Positions 38,695 through 48,010 of a DNA stretch of 64,000 nt are shown piece after piece. Each line of letters begins with the position of its first letter. Positions within the stretch are counted from its first letter, which is position 1. The notes beneath the pieces were generated by a model. That model was not told where the DNA came from. It saw nothing but the letters and a program-made list of their open reading frames with translations, and did no database searches. The stretch comes from Arenicella xantha (GTDB lineage: Bacteria > Pseudomonadota > Gammaproteobacteria > Arenicellales > Arenicellaceae): the NCBI RefSeq assembly GCF_003315245.1, contig NZ_QNRT01000002.1:1038206-1102205 (forward strand), in the 5' to 3' direction. The position numbers and the translations under genes are program-made.

Positions 38695-40062
38695 ATGCTA
38701 AATCGCGGCACTATTAGAAAAGTCAGAAGTTTTATAATTCTGACGATCGACTTGGTGACTGGACTGGTGATCTTCTCATCAGTCTATCACCTTAGAATGA
38801 ATCAGTTACCGGACTATAGCTCTCCTGACCTATGGCTAATATTGCTCACATTAATCACAACCCTTTACTTGGCTGGGACTTACTTTAAAGAGCGATCGCA
38901 CCTATTACCAGCGCTCCCTATCAGGACGTTCTTCATATCCTTAATTGGCGGCACATTTTGTATCGCTTGGGTCTACCTACTTGGCCCAACTGAATTCAAC
39001 AGCTATTTCGGCAGAGGGATTCTCCCTGTCGGAACCCTTTTATTCGGGGTCGCCACAACACTAACTAGATACTCAATCAATAGTCTCTACCATTTCCAGG
39101 AACGCGGGTTAGAACTGCTATACATCGGCTACTCCAAGAGTTGTGATGCGCTATTAGTTGAACTAAAGAATCATGCTGAAGTCCGTAGCATAAGTATTGT
39201 TTGCGACAAGAAAGAGGCGCCAAATGACCCGCGAATTACTTACTATGATGGCACGATTAGCGAAGCACTTAGCCAACAAGGTTGGCAAGTCATCATCGTT
39301 GACCCGGAGCACCAAACCTCGGCCGACGAGAAATCAATGCTGGTCAGCGCCAGACTATCCGGAACACCGGTAATCTCGCTGACCGACTACTACGAACTAA
39401 ATTGGTACATGATCCCCGTAAACCACATTGGTGACGATTGGTTTCTTCGGGCGCAAGGGTTTTCAATGTTAGGCAACCCCGTGTCACAACGCCTAAAGCG
39501 CATAGCAGATTTTGTTTTAGCAACAATCCTACTCATTCTCTCGATGCCGCTACTCTTAATTTGCGGATTGCTGATTAAGTTGACGTCAAAAGGGCCTATC
39601 CTCTTTTCCCAAACACGCATAGGGTTTCAAGGAGCCCCATTCACGATTTTCAAATTAAGGACAATGCAGGTTGACGCCGAGCAGGATGGAGCTCAATGGG
39701 CGCAATCAAATGACCCAAGAATTACAGCAATAGGCGGATTTTTACGAAGATCCAGACTAGATGAAATTCCACAATGCTGGAACGTCTTAATCGGCGACAT
39801 GAGTTTTGTGGGACCGCGGCCAGAAAGACCAGAGTTCACAGCAATGCTGGCTGAAAAAATCCCATACTATGATATAAGGCATACCGTAAAGCCTGGGATA
39901 AGCGGCTGGGCACAAGTAATCTTTCCATATGGCGCATCAACCGAAGATGCGCTGCGCAAACTTCAATATGAACTTTACTATATCAAGCACCAGTCACTCT
40001 TACTGGATCTAAATATAATGATCCGCACTCTGTTTACAGTTTTTCAACGTGCCGGCCGCTAG
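38695..40062 (+). CDS. Polyprenyl glycosylphosphotransferase (WbaP/WcaJ type)
   Basis: 455 aa. N-terminal region with about five membrane spans and a nucleotide-binding-like loop, then the Bac_transf domain from about residue 265: KRIADFVLATILLILSMP, the membrane hairpin, SKGPILFSQTRIGFQG, FKLRTMQVDAE, PRITAIGGFLRRSRLDEIPQ, GDMSFVGPRPERPEF and the C-terminal KPGISGWAQV. It transfers the first sugar phosphate to undecaprenyl phosphate and so starts repeat-unit synthesis in the inner membrane. It follows degT; its stop codon overlaps by 4 bp with the convergent gene downstream. Confidence 0.92.
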   Translation: MLNRGTIRKVRSFIILTIDLVTGLVIFSSVYHLRMNQLPDYSSPDLWLILLTLITTLYLAGTYFKERSHLLPALPIRTFFISLIGGTFCIAWVYLLGPTEFNSYFGRGILPVGTLLFGVATTLTRYSINSLYHFQERGLELLYIGYSKSCDALLVELKNHAEVRSISIVCDKKEAPNDPRITYYDGTISEALSQQGWQVIIVDPEHQTSADEKSMLVSARLSGTPVISLTDYYELNWYMIPVNHIGDDWFLRAQGFSMLGNPVSQRLKRIADFVLATILLILSMPLLLICGLLIKLTSKGPILFSQTRIGFQGAPFTIFKLRTMQVDAEQDGAQWAQSNDPRITAIGGFLRRSRLDEIPQCWNVLIGDMSFVGPRPERPEFTAMLAEKIPYYDIRHTVKPGISGWAQVIFPYGASTEDALRKLQYELYYIKHQSLLLDLNIMIRTLFTVFQRAGR

Positions 40063-40661
40063 TCAGTGAGTTTATAAAGCCGCAAGTATTCACCATCATA
40101 TTCGATGTCAGCAAATTCCAGAATGTTATTTATCATCGCACGGCGTGTTTGTGACAAACAATCAAGACGTAAATTTCGATTCTCCTGGTCTTTATTTACT
40201 ATAATGTAGCGCCACCGAGCAACGCGCTCGTTTGAGGCTAGTGACTTAGCTTTAATAAATCTCGACAATGCCTCCAAATGCGCCTCCTGATTTAAATAAC
40301 ACGCATGCTCATTATCCAGAAACCTTCTCCAGGATGGCAGATCATTTCTCCGATGATGACGGTGAATATTCGGCACGTAGACGGGCAATTGAGCTGCAAC
40401 ATAATAGCTAGTCGCAAGGTCAGTCATAACCATCGATCCAGGCTCAACGATGGTCTTTAACCGCACAAAGTCATTTTGGTAGCGAATGGAGCTATCTATA
40501 TAAACATTACTCTGATGATAAAATAGGCTCCAATGTCGCTGTGCTGACCGAACAGACTTCTTTGCGTCGACCAAATCTTGACTGAAATGCAGCTTGGCGT
40601 CATATCCAACAATACCAAGCAACAACAGACTAAAACATACCGCAACAGCATTTTGAAGCAT
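40059..40661 (-). CDS. Uncharacterised membrane-anchored protein, possible C-terminal part of the upstream gene product
   Basis: 200 aa. One N-terminal membrane span (AVCFSLLLLGIVGYD), then a soluble part with EPGSMVMTDLATSYYVAAQL and ending ADIEYDGEYLRLYKLTD. This pattern, a single span followed by a small soluble domain, is what usually ends a GT39-like or YfhO-like membrane protein. It begins 2 nt after the stop codon of the preceding membrane gene, in a different frame. Either the two are separate subunits or a single gene was broken by a frameshift. Confidence 0.6.
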   Translation of the reverse strand: MLQNAVAVCFSLLLLGIVGYDAKLHFSQDLVDAKKSVRSAQRHWSLFYHQSNVYIDSSIRYQNDFVRLKTIVEPGSMVMTDLATSYYVAAQLPVYVPNIHRHHRRNDLPSWRRFLDNEHACYLNQEAHLEALSRFIKAKSLASNERVARWRYIIVNKDQENRNLRLDCLSQTRRAMINNILEFADIEYDGEYLRLYKLTD

Positions 40662-40663
40662 AT

Positions 40664-42277
40664 CTAATCCTTGCTCATTGCGAATAATCGCCGCGACTCT
40701 ATTATTGCTAACGAGAAGATAATCGGCGTAAAAATAAGAATGCTAATGCGCCATGGGGAATGATAATCAGTCGCATCATAGAACCATTGATACAGGTATG
40801 GAGAAACACAAAATAAAACGGCAAAAACTGCGTTTCCAGCCAAAAACAAAGCAGCGCGATTACGTAGGCGATATGCCAGAAAGCACGATAACGGCAGAGC
40901 TACTACGCCACTATACAACATAGCTGACCGGAGCTGAAGATGCCAACCAGGAACGACTAGATGGCCACCAAACCAGCCAACGCTTAACAGAGGGAGTTCA
41001 GCATAGTGCCGTTTAGGAAGGCTAGCAGTAGCATCAAAAAGTGAATAGACATGCGTATAGTCAATCGAAAAAACCACAGCTACCAGTGAAGCCGACAACA
41101 TAAATAGATTCACCTTCTGAAAACGACTAAAGCTGACGAGAAATATCAAGACCGCAATTATCATGACTCCAAGATACGCGAATAAAACATCTGTGTTTTC
41201 TCGCCAACTACTCGAGTTCGCATACATCAACCAGAAACCAATTAGCACAACACAGACCATCGTAGCTCGACAAATCAATCGAAGCACTTCTGACTCCAGC
41301 TCTCGATCGACCGAGCATAGCGTCTGTCGAATTTCAGTTGCCAAAGCATAAAAAACTATCGACAAGGCCACCCACAATAGTTCGAGCTGATGGGAAAATA
41401 TGATTAACGTTGCTAGAAGAATAATCACAACGATGCTAGTAGCATGGTTCAGCAAGAGGCTCACTACTTGCTTAAACACATTTCCAGTGTCTGGCCTTTG
41501 AAACGAGTTAAAGAGCTCAAAGATTATGAATAATAAACTAAACATAAAAATGTAAGCAACGTGCGAGGGCCATGCAGATACACGCAGATAACTAACCCCC
41601 ATGCCTGGAATCAACACAAACAGAAACACAGATAAGACAGCAATCCGCTTTTTCGACGTTAAGCCAAGCGCGAATAAGTAATAAGCCATCAATTTAAGCA
41701 CCGCCAACCAAACAGTTGCAGCATTCCATAGAACCGGCAACCCTTCCCCTGATAACTTAGTAGCCAACGCCAAATTTGCATGCCAAAGCGGCGGATACCA
41801 TCTAGTCGACACAGAATTAAGATGCCCTTGCTCGAGTGTATATGAGCTAGCCAACGCCATCTTGTTAGCCAGCGACATATGCCACCATGCATCTGAAATT
41901 TGCTCAATTAAAGCACCGTTATAAAAAATCACGAGCCCAACTAAAATATAGATAACAGCCTGTATACCACCGACTCTAAAAACATAATTGCTCAGAAGAT
42001 TCCTTTTCCAAATATACAGAGCAAGGAGAACACTTATAATCGATAAGAGCAGAATTACGTATTCCCAACTTAGGTCAAGCAAGTCGAAGACAGCTAAGAC
42101 AACGCCATTAACTCCTAGCGACAATGCAAAAGAAGCAATAACTTTCGCTTCAAATGTGCGAGTCAGCCGTAGAATTTCCTGGTTCGATCCGGCGAAGATT
42201 AATGTTAGCAAAAACCCATTCACAAAGAACAAATAGAATATCCAAATGTGAGCCTGAAGGTGATAGAAGATAGGCAT
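40664..42277 (-). CDS. Multi-span membrane protein, glycosyltransferase-like
   Basis: 537 aa from ATG 42277 (a TTG precedes it). About thirteen hydrophobic spans. Between the early spans lies a short polar stretch GALIEQISDAWWHMSLANK followed by NSVSTRWYPPLWH; the acidic/aromatic pattern resembles GT39- or PMT-like (GT-C fold) enzymes. Late RHYAELPLL and DYHSPWRISILIF lie near spans. It probably transfers sugars at the outer face of the inner membrane. It is 6 nt after the epimerase gene. A C-terminal soluble portion may be encoded by the next gene. Confidence 0.7.
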   Translation of the reverse strand: MPIFYHLQAHIWIFYLFFVNGFLLTLIFAGSNQEILRLTRTFEAKVIASFALSLGVNGVVLAVFDLLDLSWEYVILLLSIISVLLALYIWKRNLLSNYVFRVGGIQAVIYILVGLVIFYNGALIEQISDAWWHMSLANKMALASSYTLEQGHLNSVSTRWYPPLWHANLALATKLSGEGLPVLWNAATVWLAVLKLMAYYLFALGLTSKKRIAVLSVFLFVLIPGMGVSYLRVSAWPSHVAYIFMFSLLFIIFELFNSFQRPDTGNVFKQVVSLLLNHATSIVVIILLATLIIFSHQLELLWVALSIVFYALATEIRQTLCSVDRELESEVLRLICRATMVCVVLIGFWLMYANSSSWRENTDVLFAYLGVMIIAVLIFLVSFSRFQKVNLFMLSASLVAVVFSIDYTHVYSLFDATASLPKRHYAELPLLSVGWFGGHLVVPGWHLQLRSAMLYSGVVALPLSCFLAYRLRNRAALFLAGNAVFAVLFCVSPYLYQWFYDATDYHSPWRISILIFTPIIFSLAIIESRRLFAMSKD

Positions 42278-42283
42278 CAATAT

Positions 42284-43252
42284 TTAACCGTAATACCGCC
42301 TAAACCAACTCGCAAACTTCGCTAAACCTTGATCTATGGAAATGCAGGGGTTGTACCCAAAATCTCGCTGCAATCGTTCAGTATTGGCCATCGTTCGAGG
42401 CACATCACCATCTTGCATAGGCAAAAAGTTAATGTTTGGTTCCACGCCCAAATGCTTCGCCATCAAGGCGATAAATTCCATCAATTGTACGGGCTCACCT
42501 CGACCGATATTGTAGACCGCATACGGCTCGGTCGCCGAGGTGCTTTCAGCGATCCGCCGCACACCTTCGGTAATATCATCTATATACGTAAAATCACGAA
42601 TCATATTACCCTGGTTGTACACTGGGATCGGTTCGCCATTTAGCATCCGTGAAGCAAACCTAAACGGCGCCATATCTGGCCGCCCCCATGGACCGTAAAC
42701 GGTGAAAAAGCGCAGCCCTGTGCAACGAAAACCATATAAATCGACATAACTATGCGCCATTAACTCATTGGCTTTCTTGGTTGCTGCATATAACGAAACA
42801 GGGTTATCGACTCGATCGTCCTCACTAAATGGAAAATTCTTATTCGCCCCATAAACCGAACTAGATGATGCATACACTAGATGCCCTACCCGCGCTTGCC
42901 GACACCCCTCTAAGATATTGCCAAACCCAACTAAGTTAGAATCGATATACGATTGAGGGTTCTCAATTGAGTAACGAACACCAGCTTGTGCAGCTAGGTG
43001 CACAACGACGTCAAATTGCTGCTCCTCAAACAAACTCTGCATTTTGGGTCTAGCTACAATATCGGCTTCAACCAAAGTGAAATTTTCAGCCGCGGAATGC
43101 TTGCCTATTTCGGCAATGCGCGCTCGCTTTAAGCTAACATCGTAGTAATCATTAAAGTTATCCAGACCGACTACAGTGTGGCCTGCAGATAACAGTTTGA
43201 GACTAAGATCGGCGCCAATAAAGCCTGCTGCGCCTGTGACCAAAATATGCAT
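42284..43252 (-). CDS. NAD-dependent epimerase, UDP-glucuronate 4-epimerase-like
   Basis: 322 aa, extended SDR. The N-terminal GAAGFIGADLSLKLLSAGH motif binds NAD. The specificity loop GLDNFNDYYDVSLKRARI is typical of UDP-glucuronate 4-epimerases such as CapI. The active site has SSSSVYGANK and YAATKKANELMAHSY, and the conserved FFTVYGPWGRPDMAPFRFA follows. The product, UDP-galacturonate, would supply an acidic sugar to the island glycan. It is the first gene of the operon 43252 to 40059. No UDP-glucose dehydrogenase was found in the window. Confidence 0.9.
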   Translation of the reverse strand: MHILVTGAAGFIGADLSLKLLSAGHTVVGLDNFNDYYDVSLKRARIAEIGKHSAAENFTLVEADIVARPKMQSLFEEQQFDVVVHLAAQAGVRYSIENPQSYIDSNLVGFGNILEGCRQARVGHLVYASSSSVYGANKNFPFSEDDRVDNPVSLYAATKKANELMAHSYVDLYGFRCTGLRFFTVYGPWGRPDMAPFRFASRMLNGEPIPVYNQGNMIRDFTYIDDITEGVRRIAESTSATEPYAVYNIGRGEPVQLMEFIALMAKHLGVEPNINFLPMQDGDVPRTMANTERLQRDFGYNPCISIDQGLAKFASWFRRYYG

Positions 43253-43464
43253 AAATTGTTTTGCCGTTTAAGCTGTTTGAGTACGTGTCGATAATCACAT
43301 CCGGAGCGCAAGTATATAATACAATCGCGTACCAAGCCGCGATGTTGCGACATAGATAGGTCTCAATACAAACAAACACCTTATAATATTGAAGGTTCAG
43401 CTGATCAAACAAACTCAGCCGATGGAACATCTCGACGAATTCAGCAATCTGATAAATTAACAGG

Positions 43465-44787
43465 ATGAAAACAGCACACACCATAGTTTCAGCACGATGG
43501 ATAATTCCGGTGGAGCCACGAGCCCAGGTTCTGGAACATCATGCGCTGGTTATTCAGTCTGGCAAGATCGTGGACATTTTGCCAACTGAAAAAGCAACGG
43601 CACGTTACCCTGACGCGAACCATATAGAACGCAATTCACACGCGCTAATCCCGGGGCTTATCAATTCACATACACATGCCGCGATGAGTCTATTTCGAGG
43701 CATTGCCGACGATGTGCCGCTGATGGAATGGCTAAATGACCACATTTGGCCGGCGGAAGCAAAGTGGGTCGGTCACGAGTTCATGCGCGACGGTGTTGAG
43801 CTAGCCATTGCAGAAATGCTGCTAAGCGGCACTACCTGCTTTAATGATATGTATTTCTTTCCCAATATTGTGGCAGATACCGCGCAAGAAATGGGCATTC
43901 GAGCCTTTGTTAGCATGCTGGTTATTGATTTTCCGAGCGCTTGGGCCGATACCCCCGACGAATATTTCGACAAAGGACTATTGGTCCACGACGAAGTGCG
44001 CTCACTATCACGCATTGGCACTACATTAGCGCCACACGCGCCCTACACCGTATCAGATGCGCCACTCGAACAAGTCCGCACTTATGCCGACGAATTGAAT
44101 GTGCCTATTCACATGCACATCCACGAAACCGAAACTGAAGTCGCTGATTCACTGGCTCAAATCGGCAAACGCCCTCTGCAACGCCTACACGAACTCGGGC
44201 TGGTAAACCCGAGACTAATGGCGGTACACATGACCCAGTTAACGCAAGATGAAATAACACTTTGCGCCGAACAGGGGGTAAACGTCGTTCATTGCCCTGA
44301 ATCGAATTTAAAGCTTGCAAGCGGGCAATGTGACGTTAGTGCGCTACTTAATGCCGGCACAAACGTCTGCCTTGGCACTGACAGCGCGTCCAGCAATAAC
44401 GATCTCGACATGTTAGGCGAAATGCGCACCGCCTCGCTGTTAGCAAAACTCACGACCGGCAATGCTGAAGCTTTACCCGCCTGGCAAGCCCTCGAAATGG
44501 CTACGATCAACGGAGCTAAGGCACTCAATTGCCAAGACGATATTGGCTCCCTGGTGGTTGGCAAATCCGCTGACTTTGTAGCGATCGACTTAGACCATGT
44601 GTCGACCCAGCCGGTGTATGATCCGATTGCGCAAATTGTCTACAGCGCATCGCGGCAACAAGTTACCGATGTGTGGATCGAAGGCACTGCTCGAGTTAAA
44701 AATAAGCAACTGGTTAACGTTGATGTTGACCAGCTACTCTCCACCGCCAAACAATGGCGAGACAGGATCAGTAATCATGAACAATAA
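43465..44787 (+). CDS. mtaD: 5-methylthioadenosine/S-adenosylhomocysteine deaminase-like amidohydrolase
   Basis: 440 aa of the TRZ/ATZ amidohydrolase branch. Metal ligands appear in [17 protein letters not shown], in MHIHETETE and in [33 protein letters not shown] also matches. Enzymes of this group deaminate methylthioadenosine or related nucleosides, and in Pseudomonas the gene lies next to ubiG. It overlaps ubiG by 11 nt (ATG at 44777), so translation is coupled. It marks the outer edge of the polysaccharide island. Confidence 0.9.
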   Translation: MKTAHTIVSARWIIPVEPRAQVLEHHALVIQSGKIVDILPTEKATARYPDANHIERNSHALIPGLINSHTHAAMSLFRGIADDVPLMEWLNDHIWPAEAKWVGHEFMRDGVELAIAEMLLSGTTCFNDMYFFPNIVADTAQEMGIRAFVSMLVIDFPSAWADTPDEYFDKGLLVHDEVRSLSRIGTTLAPHAPYTVSDAPLEQVRTYADELNVPIHMHIHETETEVADSLAQIGKRPLQRLHELGLVNPRLMAVHMTQLTQDEITLCAEQGVNVVHCPESNLKLASGQCDVSALLNAGTNVCLGTDSASSNNDLDMLGEMRTASLLAKLTTGNAEALPAWQALEMATINGAKALNCQDDIGSLVVGKSADFVAIDLDHVSTQPVYDPIAQIVYSASRQQVTDVWIEGTARVKNKQLVNVDVDQLLSTAKQWRDRISNHEQ

Positions 44788-45496
44788 AACCAAGGCGCAC
44801 GAAAACGTCGACGCCAGTGAAATCAAAAAATTTGAAGATTTGGCCTCACGTTGGTGGGATCCCGAGAGCGAATTTGCACCACTGCACGCGATCAACCCGC
44901 TGCGCACCGAATACATAAACCTGCATTCACCAGTAAAAGGCCTGAAAGTACTAGATGTGGGCTGCGGCGGCGGACTCGTCAGTGAAGCGATGGCGGCATT
45001 TGGTGCCGAAGTCACAGGCATCGACATGGGCGAAGCACCTTTGAGTGTCGCCAAGCTCCACCTACTCGAGAGCGGACAACAGGTAGAGTACCTAAAGATA
45101 ACCACCGAAGAGTTAGCGGAGCAACGGCCTGCTCAGTACGATGTGGTTACTTGCTTAGAGATGTTAGAGCACGTCCCCGACCCCAGTTCAGTGATTGCTG
45201 CTTGCGCTAAATTGGTAAAACCTGGTGGCGACGTGTATTTCTCAACCATCAATCGCAACGCGAAGGCGTGGCTGATGGCAATCGTAGGTGCCGAATACAT
45301 ACTAAACCTCTTACCAAAAGGGACCCATGAATACGATAAGCTCATCAAACCCTCTGAGTTGAGTGACTACGCTCGTCACGCCGGCTTAGATCTGCAACGC
45401 ATGATTGGCCTGCACTACAACCCAATTACCAAGCATTACAAGCTTGCTCCAGGGGTTGACGTCAACTATATGATTCACACTCAAAAGCGGGCTTAA
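44777..45496 (+). CDS. ubiG: Ubiquinone biosynthesis O-methyltransferase
   Basis: 239 aa from ATG 44777, which lies inside the 3' end of mtaD; an upstream start would only add non-conserved sequence. It methylates both hydroxyl groups in ubiquinone synthesis. It begins [19 protein letters not shown], the family N-terminus; the SAM motif is [18 protein letters not shown], and later [14 protein letters not shown] and [13 protein letters not shown] fit UbiG closely. It is 3 nt upstream of mupP. Confidence 0.96.
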   Translation: MNNKTKAHENVDASEIKKFEDLASRWWDPESEFAPLHAINPLRTEYINLHSPVKGLKVLDVGCGGGLVSEAMAAFGAEVTGIDMGEAPLSVAKLHLLESGQQVEYLKITTEELAEQRPAQYDVVTCLEMLEHVPDPSSVIAACAKLVKPGGDVYFSTINRNAKAWLMAIVGAEYILNLLPKGTHEYDKLIKPSELSDYARHAGLDLQRMIGLHYNPITKHYKLAPGVDVNYMIHTQKRA

Positions 45497-45499
45497 GCA

Positions 45500-46168
45500 A
45501 TGCAGATGAAAGCCTTATTGCTCGACCTAGACGGCACGTTGGTCGACACTGCACCTGACATGGTCGGCGCGTTGAATCGCGTACTCAAAAAACATAAGCG
45601 TGATGCATGCAATCCTAAACAGGCCAGCAAAGTGGTATCAAATGGCGCTCGCGCGCTAATCGAACATGGCTTTTCCGAAACACTAAGTGAGGCCAGCAAA
45701 GCCGATTTAGTACAGGAATTTTTAACCGTTTACCAACAATATGTGTGTGTTGAAAGCCACCTGTACGACGGCATGAGCGAGACCCTTGCTTTATGTGAGG
45801 AGAATCAACTCCGCTGGGGCATCATCACCAATAAGCCGTTACACTTAGCAAAAGAAGTAGTCGATGGCCTCGGCTTGCTCGAACGTTGCGCAATCCTACT
45901 TGGCGGCGATAGCTTACCGGTTAAGAAACCGGACCCTGTACCGATGCTACATAGTTGCATGGTGCTGAGTTTAGCACCCAGTGAGTGCCTATACGTAGGC
46001 GATCATGAACGCGACATTCAAGCCGGCAATGCAGCAGGCATGGATACGGCGGCGGCATTATGGGGCTACATTGGCGACCAAGAAGACCCATCGCAATGGA
46101 ACGCACGTTATCAAATTGGCCGCCCACAGGGCCTCATCAACCTAATAAATGATAAATTAGCTCTGTAA
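45500..46168 (+). CDS. mupP: HAD phosphatase, N-acetylmuramate 6-phosphate phosphatase or phosphoglycolate phosphatase
   Basis: 222 aa. HAD motif I is LLLDLDGTLVDTAPDM; motif II appears in GIITNKP and the late acidic motif is GDHERDIQAGNAAG. The length and motifs also fit Gph. The location between ubiG and yciK is the same as MupP in Pseudomonas, which acts in the anhydro-MurNAc recycling bypass; that is the reason for the name. The partner genes amgK and murU are not in this window, so the specificity remains open. Confidence 0.75.
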   Translation: MQMKALLLDLDGTLVDTAPDMVGALNRVLKKHKRDACNPKQASKVVSNGARALIEHGFSETLSEASKADLVQEFLTVYQQYVCVESHLYDGMSETLALCEENQLRWGIITNKPLHLAKEVVDGLGLLERCAILLGGDSLPVKKPDPVPMLHSCMVLSLAPSECLYVGDHERDIQAGNAAGMDTAAALWGYIGDQEDPSQWNARYQIGRPQGLINLINDKLAL

Positions 46169-46237
46169 GGATGCTTCCCCGATCACAAATCGATCATCAA
46201 ACCAATAAACCGTTAACCTGACCCAAGCAATCTACTG

Positions 46238-47017
46238 ATGAACAAGCCAACTCAACCGGTTCAGTTAAACCATCACGCCTATCAACCGCCGGCTCAAGCG
46301 CTACAAGACAAAGTCATTCTGGTGTCTGGCGCCGCCAGCGGCATTGGCAAGGCCGTGACCATAGAACTAGCCAAGCATGGCGCAACCGTGTTGATGCTTG
46401 ATAAAAAATCTCGTCACTTAGAAAAATTATCAGACGATATTTTGCAGCGCGGTTACGCAGAGCCAATCATACTACCTGTCGACTTAATGGAAATAACTCC
46501 GGAGTCAGCAACGACGCTAGCCCAAGCCGTGGCAGATGAAATTGGTCACCTAGACGGGCTGCTGCACAACGCTGCTGAGCTCGGCTCTCCAAGCCCGCTG
46601 GATCAATACGACATGGAGTATTGGAACACGGTATTACACACCAACTTGCAAGCGCCTTATCTGCTAACCAGAGCCTTACTGCCATTGTTGAAACAGGAAT
46701 ACCAAACTCAGCTGATTTTCACCTCTGCCGATGTTGGTCGAGCGCCGCAAGCTTATTGGGGAGCCTACAGCATCGCGTATGCCGGGCTTGAGGCGCAAAT
46801 GAAAATCTGGGCAGAGGAATTGGAAAACATCTGTAATGTAAGAGTTAACTCGATTGACCCTGGCGCGGTAAGAACCGTATTGCGCCGACGATCACACCCT
46901 GGCGAAGACCAAGACAGCCTACCAACACCACAAAGCATCGTACCGGCGTATTTAAAGATCTTGAGTGGTGACCACGAGTTTCATGGCGAACAATTGCAGG
47001 TCGGCTCAGCTGACTAG
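46238..47017 (+). CDS. yciK: YciK-type short-chain dehydrogenase lacking the active-site lysine
   Basis: 259 aa. The Rossmann motif is VSGAASGIGKAVTIELAKHG, the HNAAELG motif replaces the usual NAG, and the catalytic-type Ser is in IFTSADVGR. The Tyr of the YxxxK motif is Tyr177, but residue 181 is Tyr instead of Lys (AYSIAYAG). YciK homologues elsewhere normally keep YxxxK. It follows mupP after 69 bp in the usual gene order. With the Lys missing, ordinary SDR catalysis is doubtful; a binding or altered role is possible. Confidence 0.86.
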   Translation: MNKPTQPVQLNHHAYQPPAQALQDKVILVSGAASGIGKAVTIELAKHGATVLMLDKKSRHLEKLSDDILQRGYAEPIILPVDLMEITPESATTLAQAVADEIGHLDGLLHNAAELGSPSPLDQYDMEYWNTVLHTNLQAPYLLTRALLPLLKQEYQTQLIFTSADVGRAPQAYWGAYSIAYAGLEAQMKIWAEELENICNVRVNSIDPGAVRTVLRRRSHPGEDQDSLPTPQSIVPAYLKILSGDHEFHGEQLQVGSAD

Positions 47018-47053
47018 CGGGGTAGCTAAACCAGACTTCAAATACACCTGAGG

Positions 47054-48010
47054 TTAAACTCGTCGCTGAAACAGCCTAGCCGCAGCACGCCAACCAAACC
47101 AGCCAACCAATTTAATGAACAGCCTATGTTTCGGGCTTTTTCTGCCATTGGCCTCAATAGATAACGTCAACATCGCCCGAGCTTCGGTCGTCATGCCATG
47201 CAGCGCACAATGTCGTGCAAAATCGAATAGAGTACTGCTGTAATTCGACCAATCCTCAGCAGATATCTGATTAGGCGTATCTTCATGCTTGGTATACGCC
47301 TGAGCCAATTGAAAAACCCGCGCGTAGGCGCGACAGCGTTCGGCTAACAATATCGGCGTGTCTAACGGCGTCGAGCTTAGCTCTGCCACCTCACTAACCC
47401 GGCTTGAAGTCGACTCTTCAATCAATAAAACAACTGCGCCGGCACTTGCCATTCGGGCTTCATATTCGTGCGTCTCGTCTGCTTTGAGGTCCAACCACGG
47501 GCCTAGCTGGTCAATGAATTCCCGACGATACAAGGGTGCGCCAGTTCGCCAGCAACGAGTTGTAAGGAGCGCAGGGAACAAAAATACCATTGCGCCGTTA
47601 GACCATGGAGTGTCTACTTGATCAATGCTAAATGAACCAACACCACAAACTATGTTCACGTCAGGAGCTAAGCTGAATGCCGCAAGCTGAGACGATAACT
47701 TTTCTGGCCCAATCCGTTCAAAACAGTTCAGATACTGAATAAACTCACCGCGAGCATTCAGCCTACCCGTTTCACGAGCTGCCGCGCTGCCTTGATGGAC
47801 TTGTTTAAATAGTCGCAGCTCAGAATACTCTTCAGCCAATGCCGTAAGCACCGAGTGAGTTTGGTCGGTTGAACCGTCATCAACGACAATCAACTCATAC
47901 TTTCGATAACGTTGCGCCACCACCGATTCGATACAAGCTTGAATTAAAGTCGGTTGGTTATACACCGGAATAATGACCGACACCAACCCCATACCAACTC
48001 TCTTCGTCAT
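47054..48010 (-). CDS. GT2-family glycosyltransferase
   Basis: 318 aa from ATG 48010, which overlaps the preceding gene's stop codon by 4 bp (ATGA); a longer reading to 48064 is less likely. GT-A fold: VSVIIPVYNQPTLIQACIES, VVDDGSTDQTHSVL and ARGEFIQYLN, where the metal site of many GT2 enzymes is degenerate (no clear DxD). The C-terminal portion is helical and basic (FIKLVGWFGWRAAARLFQRR). It is paired with the upstream GT2 gene and convergent with yciK. Target unknown, perhaps LPS core or surface glycan. Confidence 0.82.
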   Translation of the reverse strand: MTKRVGMGLVSVIIPVYNQPTLIQACIESVVAQRYRKYELIVVDDGSTDQTHSVLTALAEEYSELRLFKQVHQGSAAARETGRLNARGEFIQYLNCFERIGPEKLSSQLAAFSLAPDVNIVCGVGSFSIDQVDTPWSNGAMVFLFPALLTTRCWRTGAPLYRREFIDQLGPWLDLKADETHEYEARMASAGAVVLLIEESTSSRVSEVAELSSTPLDTPILLAERCRAYARVFQLAQAYTKHEDTPNQISAEDWSNYSSTLFDFARHCALHGMTTEARAMLTLSIEANGRKSPKHRLFIKLVGWFGWRAAARLFQRRV

